Below, piece after piece: positions 1 through 5,182 of a stretch of DNA of 7,121 nt. The notes below the pieces were generated by a model. It saw nothing but the letters and a program-made list of their open reading frames with translations. It was not told the origin of the DNA and searched no databases. The DNA comes from Ignavibacteriota bacterium (GTDB lineage: Bacteria; Bacteroidota; Ignavibacteria; Tepidaquicellales; Tepidaquicellaceae), in NCBI GenBank assembly GCA_003135995.1, contig PNBM01000226.1:31802-38922 (forward strand), written 5' to 3'. The stretch's first letter is position 1; each line of letters begins with the position of its first letter. The position numbers were made by a program, and so were the translations under genes.

Positions 1-327
1 AGCTTTGTTAATCGCAATATTCAAAGCATTTGCGAGTGAATCATTTAATTGCTGAGTTACAAAACTAAAAATTGTGGTTATACCGTTTCTAACTGCAACC
101 TCAGAACCTGTTTTATAAGTATCGGCGAGATAACAATTTCCAATCTTATCATCGAGATGTGTGTGAATGTCAATCATGCCGGGAAGAATATAACATCCAG
201 CAGCGTCAATAATATTTTCCGAATTTGCATTTTCGAATGAAATAAATTTTCCATCTTCAATCAGAATATCCGATTTTCTCAAACCATCTTCAAAGCATAC
301 TGTGCCGTTTTTTATAAGATATTTCAT
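1..327 (-). CDS. Dihydropyrimidinase / D-hydantoinase family amidohydrolase, N-terminal part (runs off left edge)
   Basis: This is the first 109 codons of a metal-dependent cyclic-amide hydrolase; the rest lies beyond position 1. Reading from ATG at 327, the protein opens with the small beta-sandwich typical of the superfamily (MKYLIKNGTV, then ILIEDGKFIS at residues 21-30). It continues into PGMIDIHTHLD at 49-59, where His55 and His57 are the first two metal ligands. The stretch LADTYKTGSEVAVRNGITTIF at about 67-87 resembles the hydantoinase/dihydropyrimidinase pattern (TADDFETGTxAAxxGGTTTI) more than dihydroorotase. Members hydrolyse dihydropyrimidines, hydantoins or related cyclic ureides. 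The carbamylated lysine and remaining ligands are outside the window, so activity and substrate cannot be judged. The start lies 5 bases after the TGA of the upstream threonine synthase-like gene, which implies co-transcription and probably coupled translation. Allantoinase or another cyclic amidase remains possible. Confidence 0.85.
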   Translation of the reverse strand, partial: MKYLIKNGTVCFEDGLRKSDILIEDGKFISFENANSENIIDAAGCYILPGMIDIHTHLDDKIGNCYLADTYKTGSEVAVRNGITTIFSFVTQQLNDSLANALNIAINKA

Positions 328-332
328 AAGTC

Positions 333-1535
333 TCAGAATATTTTAATATTTTTAATATCAGGTATTATTGCTTCCGGAATTTTTATTACTGATAACGGTG
401 CTTCAATATCTTTCAATCCGTGTCCCGTAATAAGCAGAACAACCTGTTCATCAGAATTAAATTTATCTTTAAATTTTATATACCCCGCGTAGGTTGCTGC
501 TGCCGCCGGTTCTGCAAATATACCTGTTTTGTTTGCTAAATTTTTTTGTGCCTCCAGAATTTCTTTGTCAGAGACAGTAACAGAAAAACCATTTGAATCC
601 AGTACAGCCTTTCTTGCCATAAAAGCATTGCTCGGAGCTGATACGGATATCGAATCTGCAATTGTTTTTGATGATTCAAGATTTTTATAATTTCCGCTTA
701 CAATAAAATTATGTATTGCCGATGAATTTTCCGCCTGTACACAAATAAGCTTCGGCAATTTTTCAATTAACCCGCTCATTTTCAAATCATAAAAAGCTTT
801 ATATACTCCGCTTAAAATCACACCGTCCCCTACAGGAATAAAAACAATATCAGGTGCTTTAAAATTATTCTGAATAAATATTTCAAGTCCGGCTGTTTTC
901 TTGCCTTCAATCGTTAAAGGATGATAAGCTGTGTTTCGGTTTAATCCGGAAAATTTCTCAGTGTACTCAAGTGATAATTTAAAAGCATCATCATAACTTC
1001 CTTTTACCGGAATAACATTCGCTCCGTATAATATCATTTGGACGAGTTTGGCTTTCGGTGCAGATTCAGGTACGAATATTATCGCTTTTTTGTTTGAAGC
1101 CGCACAGACCGCAGCCAGTGCACTTGCAGCATTACCTGTTGATGCCGCAACAATAGTATCAATATCTAACCTGTTCGATTCTGCTACAACAAGAAACGAA
1201 GCTCTGTCTTTCAATGAGCCGCTTGGATTTAATCCGTCATTTTTAATCCAAACGTTATTGCCGATATTTTTTGTTTTAAAAAACGGGGTATTGCCGACAG
1301 GAAAATCGGGAAAATATTTTTCTTCAACAGCAGAAAACAAATTCCAGTCGGGTTTGTTTATTTCAAATTTCTTTTTTATTAAATCATAATCAAATATTAA
1401 TTTAAGAACACCTTTTAACGGATTTCCGGGAATATATTCCTCTGAACAATCAGGACATAGATATCTCACCAAATCTCTTTCATAAGTTTTTCCGCAGCTG
1501 TCACATTCGTAAATAAAGTTATTTGAAATATTCAT
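333..1535 (-). CDS. thrC: Threonine synthase-like PLP-dependent enzyme with N-terminal zinc ribbon
   Basis: A 400-residue fold-type II PLP enzyme of the threonine synthase family, which normally converts O-phosphohomoserine to threonine and phosphate in the cytoplasm. Residues 11-30 form a CxxC...CxxC zinc ribbon (Cys11, 14, 27, 30), common in ThrC of this class. Lys109 in NPSGSLKDR is the expected Schiff-base lysine. STGNAA at 132-137 is the phosphate/substrate loop, VGDGV at 235-239 the PLP phosphate loop, and TGHGLKD at 370-376 the C-terminal family signature. The protein looks complete. ATG at 1535 is chosen because the zinc ribbon follows directly; no Shine-Dalgarno sequence precedes it. 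Two motifs deviate from the usual forms: SLKDR rather than SFKDR, and GDGV where many ThrC proteins have a GNGG-type loop. Together with the coupled hydantoinase-family gene, this leaves open a related lyase or ammonia-lyase activity. Family assignment is firm, exact reaction less so. Confidence 0.8.
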   Translation of the reverse strand: MNISNNFIYECDSCGKTYERDLVRYLCPDCSEEYIPGNPLKGVLKLIFDYDLIKKKFEINKPDWNLFSAVEEKYFPDFPVGNTPFFKTKNIGNNVWIKNDGLNPSGSLKDRASFLVVAESNRLDIDTIVAASTGNAASALAAVCAASNKKAIIFVPESAPKAKLVQMILYGANVIPVKGSYDDAFKLSLEYTEKFSGLNRNTAYHPLTIEGKKTAGLEIFIQNNFKAPDIVFIPVGDGVILSGVYKAFYDLKMSGLIEKLPKLICVQAENSSAIHNFIVSGNYKNLESSKTIADSISVSAPSNAFMARKAVLDSNGFSVTVSDKEILEAQKNLANKTGIFAEPAAAATYAGYIKFKDKFNSDEQVVLLITGHGLKDIEAPLSVIKIPEAIIPDIKNIKIF

Positions 1536-1555
1536 TAAATTATATTTGTACTATA

Positions 1556-1561
1556 ATTATA
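1556..1561 (-). promoter_or_regulatory. Possible -10 element upstream of the threonine synthase-like gene
   Basis: On the minus strand there is an exact TATAAT, 20 bases before the ATG at 1535. No convincing -35 hexamer or Bacteroidota-type TAnnTTTG element lies at proper spacing. The surroundings are so AT-rich that a chance match is easy, so this is a weak call. Confidence 0.25.
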
Positions 1562-1650
1562 TGCGTTTAATTTGTTTAGTTCTATTTGTAAAAAATTATT
1601 ATGTTTATTTAATTTATTTTTATATTTATTAAAATTTTTTAATTAAATTT

Positions 1651-1694
1651 TCAACCTCTCCCTACCCCTCTCCTACAAGGAGAGGGGAGGCGTG
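1651..1694. repeat. GC-rich palindromic intergenic repeat (CCCTCTCC type)
   Basis: In an otherwise AT-dominated spacer sits a block of C/T runs followed by G/A runs. Its core is a perfect 10-bp stem, CCCCTCTCCT at 1665-1674 and AGGAGAGGGG at 1678-1687, closed by ACA. A second partial copy of the arm, CCTCTCCC, lies at 1655-1662. The sharp change in base composition and the palindrome suggest a dispersed intergenic repeat; similar CCTCTCC/GGAGAGG palindromes occur in spacers of many unrelated bacteria. It lies about 30 bases past the lptC stop codon. The hairpin could protect or shape the 3' end of that transcript, but no T tract follows directly on the minus strand, so it is not a canonical terminator. 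Confidence 0.75.
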
Positions 1695-1714
1695 CTTAAA
1701 TTAAATAATTAATT

Positions 1715-2245
1715 TTATTTAGAAAATGTTCCCGTTACTTTATAAATAGTATAATCTTTAAGATTCTGGTCTGATTCAAAACCAATTCCTTCTACGTCCT
1801 CTTTCGGTGTTATTATTTTGACGAACGCATCTGTATTTACGCGCTGGTTTCTGTTATTCCAGAATAGCTTCGATGTTTTCAAAATACTTCCCTCATTATT
1901 TACTACAACAACGCTGTCATATATTTCTATATCTTTGGTTGCATCGAGCACTTTTCCTCTTTTACCTGTTAATGTAGACGACTTTTCCCCGTTTTTATAA
2001 AAATCAACAATAGCACCGCTGTCTACCAGTGTATATGCTCTTGCGTTGTAAACAGATATGTGCCCCGCTTTAAGAATTGCTTTCACGCTTCCCGAATCTG
2101 AAAACGAAACAGTAGAATTCCAGCTTTCCTGGTCGGGAATTTCACCGGATTTTAAATCTGTTTTTGTCGGCGCAATTTTATTTTCGCAGGAAGAAAAAAT
2201 AATTAGTATTGTAAATGATATTAATAATATAAAAAACCGAATCAT
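1715..2245 (-). CDS. lptC: LptC-family LPS export protein, predicted lipoprotein
   Basis: A 176-residue envelope protein that fits LptC, the periplasmic-facing bridge component of the Lpt machine carrying LPS from the inner-membrane ABC transporter to LptA and the outer membrane. Residues 1-19 are a hydrophobic signal (FFILLISFTILIIF) ending in FSSC, with Cys20 as likely lipidation site, giving a lipoprotein rather than the single membrane helix of E. coli LptC. The body is beta-rich with features of the LptC/OstA domain: alternating strands from about 45 to 125, SKLFWNNRNQRVNTDAFVKI at about 125-144, and VEGIGFESDQNLKDYTIYKVTG at 151-172, matching the conserved LptC C-terminal G-x-GF-x-SD...Y-x-I pattern. 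Length is near the family norm of roughly 190. It lies downstream of kdsD on the same strand, the neighbour order seen in Gram-negative LPS clusters. ATG at 2245 begins the signal peptide; no Shine-Dalgarno is present. Confidence 0.85.
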   Translation of the reverse strand: MIRFFILLISFTILIIFSSCENKIAPTKTDLKSGEIPDQESWNSTVSFSDSGSVKAILKAGHISVYNARAYTLVDSGAIVDFYKNGEKSSTLTGKRGKVLDATKDIEIYDSVVVVNNEGSILKTSKLFWNNRNQRVNTDAFVKIITPKEDVEGIGFESDQNLKDYTIYKVTGTFSK

Positions 2246-2263
2246 GTTATATTTTTTTTCAAA

Positions 2264-2292
2264 ATTGTAATTATGTGTTTTTGCGTTTCCAA
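2264..2292 (-). promoter_or_regulatory. Possible sigma-70-like promoter for lptC
   Basis: On the minus strand, TTGGAA (2292-2287) and TACAAT (2269-2264) are separated by exactly 17 bases, and the -10 box ends 18 bases before the lptC ATG. Hexamers match the general consensus at 4 of 6 and 5 of 6 positions. It would allow lptC to be transcribed independently of kdsD. Bacteroidota main sigma factors prefer other elements, and the sequence is AT-rich, so the call is tentative. Confidence 0.35.
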
Positions 2293-2304
2293 AAGTAAAG
2301 CCTT

Positions 2305-2343
2305 AACCGCAAAGTTCGCAAAGATTTTGCAAAGTCCGCAAAG
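2305..2343. repeat. GCAAAG-containing direct repeat, two 20-bp units
   Basis: The hexamer GCAAAG occurs four times, starting at 2309, 2318, 2329 and 2338. The 9-11-9 spacing shows that a 20-bp unit of two GCAAAG words is duplicated with a few changes (TTCGCAAAG in one unit, TCCGCAAAG in the other). It lies in the kdsD-lptC spacer, is not coding, and has no hairpin. It looks like a low-complexity intergenic repeat rather than a gene part. Confidence 0.7.
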
Positions 2344-2380
2344 GAAAACAGATATATTATAATCTTTGTAAAACTTTTTC

Positions 2381-2420
2381 ATAACTTTATAACTTTATAA
2401 CCTTATAACCTTATAACCTT
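2381..2420. repeat. Octamer tandem repeat ATAACYTT, five copies
   Basis: Five head-to-tail 8-bp units occupy this stretch: two ATAACTTT followed by three ATAACCTT. A decayed sixth unit (AAAACTTG) follows at 2421-2428. The array begins 25 bases beyond the stop codon of kdsD, in that gene's transcribed 3' region. Copy-number change by slippage would alter the kdsD-lptC distance. Confidence 0.85.
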
Positions 2421-2445
2421 AAAACTTGACGAACTTGATAAACTG

Positions 2446-3420
2446 CTACAGTCCAAGTTCAACGAGACTATGTATATGAATTATCCCGCAAAGTTTCTTT
2501 TTATCGTCACAAATAATCAGTTGCGTGATTTTATTTTTCTCCATTACTTCCAGAGCATTTTTTGCAAGAGTATCTTCTGATATAATTTTTGGTGTCTTGT
2601 TCATTATATCTTTTGCTTTCAGACTATCAAAGTTAGAACCTTTTTCAAGCAGTCTTCTTATATCTCCGTCCGTTATTATTCCGAGAATTTTTGAATTATC
2701 TCTGACAATCGTACATCCTAATCTCTTCGAAGATATTTCATAAATCAAATCTTTTAAATCCGTACTCGCTTTAACAACAGGCATATCTTTTCCTTTAGTC
2801 ATAATATCTCCAACTTTGAGAAGCAGCCTCCTGCCGAGCATTCCGCCCGGATGCACCGCAGCGAAATCTTCTTTAGTAAATCCTCTCTTTTCCAAAAGCG
2901 TAACTGCGAGCGCATCCCCGAGAACTAATGCAGTCGTTGAAGATGATGTCGGCGCAAGATTTAACGGACACGCTTCTTCGATGACAGATGAATCAAGCAC
3001 TATATCCGAAGCTTTTGCAAGATTGGAATTCAGATTTCCTGTAATTAAAATTGTTTTCACTCCGAGCTCTTTAAACACCGGTATAAGCCGTGTAACTTCA
3101 GTCGTACCGCCGCTTTTCGATATCAATATAACTACATCGTTTTCCCTGACAATACCAAGGTCGCCGTGTATGCTGTCTGCAGAATGTAAAAAAGTCGAAT
3201 AGGTCCCCGTTGAATTAAACGTTGCTACAATTTTCTGAGCAATAATTCCGGATTTCCCTATTCCCGTTATAACAACTTTTCCCTTGCAGTTGAAAATTGT
3301 TTCAACGGCTTTAATGAATTTCTTCTGAAAACCATCATTCAGGAATCTTTTTTCCAGATCAAGTATGGAACGTTTCTCCTTCGAAACAACCTGCCTGGCA
3401 TCTTTTATTATTTTATTCAT
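2446..3420 (-). CDS. kdsD: D-arabinose 5-phosphate isomerase (KdsD/KpsF family)
   Basis: Interconverts ribulose 5-phosphate and arabinose 5-phosphate in the cytoplasm, the first committed step toward Kdo for LPS. The 324-residue protein has an N-terminal SIS domain (about 30-185) and two CBS domains (about 205-262 and 270-324), as in E. coli KdsD (328 residues). Landmarks are GIGKSG at 53-58, HSADSIHGDLG at 79-89, SKSGGTTE at 101-108, EACPLNLAPTSS at 149-160 and AAVHPGGMLGRRL at 187-199. Lys56, His85, Glu108, Glu149 and His190 sit where E. coli has Lys59, His88, Glu111, Glu152 and His193, a constant offset of three, so the active site looks intact. A longer reading from GTG at 3495 would add 25 residues (MLLRESFCHS...) unlike the family, so ATG at 3420 is preferred. 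It heads the minus-strand pair with lptC and is divergent from the methyltransferase gene. Confidence 0.93.
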   Translation of the reverse strand: MNKIIKDARQVVSKEKRSILDLEKRFLNDGFQKKFIKAVETIFNCKGKVVITGIGKSGIIAQKIVATFNSTGTYSTFLHSADSIHGDLGIVRENDVVILISKSGGTTEVTRLIPVFKELGVKTILITGNLNSNLAKASDIVLDSSVIEEACPLNLAPTSSSTTALVLGDALAVTLLEKRGFTKEDFAAVHPGGMLGRRLLLKVGDIMTKGKDMPVVKASTDLKDLIYEISSKRLGCTIVRDNSKILGIITDGDIRRLLEKGSNFDSLKAKDIMNKTPKIISEDTLAKNALEVMEKNKITQLIICDDKKKLCGIIHIHSLVELGL

Positions 3421-3661
3421 AATAACAAAATTTATGCAATTTAGAATTTGATTACAATTATAAACAGAATGGCAAAATGATTCACGTAATAGCACACAGA
3501 TTTATCAAAATTTCCGCTGATATTATCGAACGAGAAGAAATGAAAATGACTAATCTTCACATTTAAGCGTTTCAACGGTTTTATAATTTTAAGTGTTATG
3601 CAATTCTTTTTATATGTCAACTCTGCCTTATAGTTTCTATTTTTTATGATAATCTTAATTA
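3421..3661. promoter_or_regulatory. Divergent intergenic region with promoters for kdsD and the RNA methyltransferase gene
   Basis: This 241-base spacer must carry start signals for both flanking genes, which point away from each other. On the minus strand an exact TATAAT lies at 3462-3457, 36 bases before the kdsD ATG. On the plus strand TATGAT at 3645-3650 lies 11 bases before the ATG at 3662. Neither has a clear -35 partner, and neither gene has a Shine-Dalgarno sequence. I see no riboswitch-like fold, long palindrome or credible small gene. Region function is sure by layout; the individual boxes are guesses. Confidence 0.45.
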
Positions 3662-5083
3662 ATGAAAAAAGACGATATACTCGAAATAAACGTGACCGGT
3701 TTGAATTCAGAAGGAAAAGGCATTGCCCGAACAGAAGAAGGCTTCGTTATATTCATTCCGAATACACTTCCGGGTGATAAAGTGAAAATCAGGATTAAGA
3801 AAAAAAAATCTAACTATGCAGAAGCTGATTTAATTGAACTTCTCGAAAAATCAGAAGACAGAATTGAACCAAGATGCAAGCATTTCGGAGTTTGCGGGGG
3901 ATGTAAAATACAAAGCTTCGATTACAAAAAACAAATTGAATTCAAATCTCAGACTGTCCGTGATTCATTCATTAAAATCGGCGGATTTGAAAATTTAAAT
4001 ATTCCCGATGCCATTCCATCCGAAAACATTTATTATTACAGGAATAAAATGGAATATTCGTTCTCTAACGATGAATGGGTGGTAAATGTTGAATCGAAAG
4101 AAAAAAATTCTTTTGCTCTCGGGCTTCACGTTCCGAATTTTCATTCTAAAATTTTAAATATTGAAGAGTGCTTTTTGCAATCAAAACTTTCTTCCGATAT
4201 TTTAAATTTTACAAGAGATTTTTTCAAATTAAAAAATTTATCGATTTATTCGACCAGAACCCATTCCGGATTTTTAAGATTTTTAATTATACGCCAGTGC
4301 CAGAATACAAAAGATGTTATGGTTAATCTTGTGACTTACGAATATGATGAAGTATTAATGAAAGAATATTCGGAAAGTTTACTGAAACTTTTTCCTGCAA
4401 TCACTACGATTGTAAATTCATTTTCTCAGAGAAAAGCGCAGGTTGCCTTTGGCGAGGGTTCAGTCGTAACATTTGGTAATGGTTTTATTTTTGAAGAGTT
4501 GAAAAATATTGATAAACAATATAGATTTAAAATTTCTCCGAATTCTTTTTTTCAGACAAATACGATTCAGGCAGAAAAATTATATTCGGTTGCAGAACAG
4601 TTTTTAGAACTTAATAAAAACGATAATATTCTTGATTTATACTGCGGTGCAGGCTCAATCACGCTTTTTCTTTCTGAAAAAATCAATAAAATCTGCGGTG
4701 TTGAACTAATCCCCGATGCAATTGAAAATGCCGGGGAAAACGCTGGAATAAATAACGTTAATTGTGCAGAATTTGTTTTATCCGATATAAAAGATTTCAT
4801 TGAAACTATTATTAAAAATGACGAGTATACAGAATATAATAAAGTGATATTAGATCCGCCACGTTCAGGATTGCATCCTGATATATGTAATATGTTATCT
4901 GAATCTAATTTCGATAAAATTTGTTATATAAGTTGTAATCCCGTCACGCAGGCAAGAGATTTAAAAATAATATGCAGTAAAGGGAATTACCGGATTGAAA
5001 ATATTCAGCCAGTTGATATGTTTCCGCAAACTTATCATATTGAAAATGTAGTATCTCTTTCCGGCGTTAAAATTATAAATTAA
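3662..5083 (+). CDS. rlmD: 23S rRNA (uracil-5-)-methyltransferase, RlmD/RlmCD type, with TRAM domain and Fe-S cysteines
   Basis: SAM-dependent enzyme that makes 5-methyluridine in RNA, in families called RumA/RlmD (U1939 of 23S rRNA), RlmC/RlmCD or TrmFO-independent relatives. The 473-residue protein begins with a TRAM RNA-binding domain (about 1-60; GLNSEGKGIAR at 13-23 and PGDKVKIRI at 37-45). Cys72, Cys78 and Cys81 (CxxxxxCxxC) with Cys170 should hold a 4Fe-4S cluster. A central RNA-binding region follows, with SPNSFFQTN at 292-300. The Rossmann fold has the SAM loop DLYCGAG at 325-331, DPPRSGL at 398-404, the catalytic cysteine Cys425 in ISCNPVT, and Glu461 in YHIENVVSL as likely proton-abstracting base. 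All key residues are present. Which uridine is modified cannot be told from sequence alone. ATG at 3662 begins the TRAM strand directly. The porX-like gene follows on the same strand after 99 bases, but with its own signals. Confidence 0.92.
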   Translation: MKKDDILEINVTGLNSEGKGIARTEEGFVIFIPNTLPGDKVKIRIKKKKSNYAEADLIELLEKSEDRIEPRCKHFGVCGGCKIQSFDYKKQIEFKSQTVRDSFIKIGGFENLNIPDAIPSENIYYYRNKMEYSFSNDEWVVNVESKEKNSFALGLHVPNFHSKILNIEECFLQSKLSSDILNFTRDFFKLKNLSIYSTRTHSGFLRFLIIRQCQNTKDVMVNLVTYEYDEVLMKEYSESLLKLFPAITTIVNSFSQRKAQVAFGEGSVVTFGNGFIFEELKNIDKQYRFKISPNSFFQTNTIQAEKLYSVAEQFLELNKNDNILDLYCGAGSITLFLSEKINKICGVELIPDAIENAGENAGINNVNCAEFVLSDIKDFIETIIKNDEYTEYNKVILDPPRSGLHPDICNMLSESNFDKICYISCNPVTQARDLKIICSKGNYRIENIQPVDMFPQTYHIENVVSLSGVKIIN

Positions 5084-5123
5084 ATAAACCCAATAGAAAA
5101 TTTTTACTTTTTCGTGATGTTTT

Positions 5124-5141
5124 AGCATTCATTTGAATGCT
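5124..5141 (+). promoter_or_regulatory. Perfect 18-bp palindrome upstream of the porX-like gene
   Basis: Two 8-bp arms, AGCATTCA and TGAATGCT, flank TT. The palindrome ends 5 bases before an exact TATAAT at 5147-5152 and would cover the -35 position of a promoter there. It may be an operator for a dimeric regulator. As RNA it could instead form a short hairpin ending the upstream methyltransferase transcript; the following sequence (TAATTTATAATTTTTAATT) is T-rich but not a continuous tract. Confidence 0.5.
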
Positions 5142-5146
5142 TAATT

Positions 5147-5152
5147 TATAAT
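5147..5152 (+). promoter_or_regulatory. Possible -10 element for the porX-like gene
   Basis: An exact TATAAT lies 30 bases before the ATG at 5183 and just after the 18-bp palindrome. No consensus -35 hexamer is seen at 17-base spacing, where the palindrome's left arm sits, so activation by a bound factor is conceivable. AT-richness makes chance occurrence plausible. Confidence 0.35.
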
Positions 5153-5171
5153 TTTTAATTAATTCATAATT

Positions 5172-5176
5172 GGAGA
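5172..5176 (+). promoter_or_regulatory. Shine-Dalgarno sequence of the porX-like gene
   Basis: GGAGA lies at good distance (7 bases from the GGAG core) before ATG at 5183 and supports that start. It stands out because the other complete genes in the window have no recognisable Shine-Dalgarno sequence. Confidence 0.65.
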
Positions 5177-5182
5177 ATACAA

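Noticed and set aside
49..240. Plus-strand open frame of 63 codons
   Set aside because: It lies antisense within the amidohydrolase gene, has no recognisable protein features and no start signal.
1048..1389. Plus-strand open frame of 113 codons
   Set aside because: Antisense shadow of the threonine synthase-like gene; its alanine-rich stretch mirrors the Ala-rich region of ThrC.
1665..1687. Canonical rho-independent terminator for lptC
   Set aside because: The stem is strong, but on the minus strand it is followed by GTAGGGAGAGG rather than a T tract.
2816..3202. Plus-strand open frame of 128 codons
   Set aside because: Antisense to the well-conserved SIS domain of kdsD, with no protein features of its own.
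3421..3495. A 25-residue N-terminal extension of KdsD starting at GTG 3495
   Set aside because: The added residues (MLLRESFCHS...) do not resemble KdsD, whose usual length is reached from ATG 3420; the extension overlaps the likely promoter.
3540..3566. Eight-codon leader peptide (MKMTNLHI) preceded by GAGAAG upstream of the methyltransferase gene
   Set aside because: Too short to separate from chance, no run of a regulatory amino acid and no attenuator-like hairpins follow.
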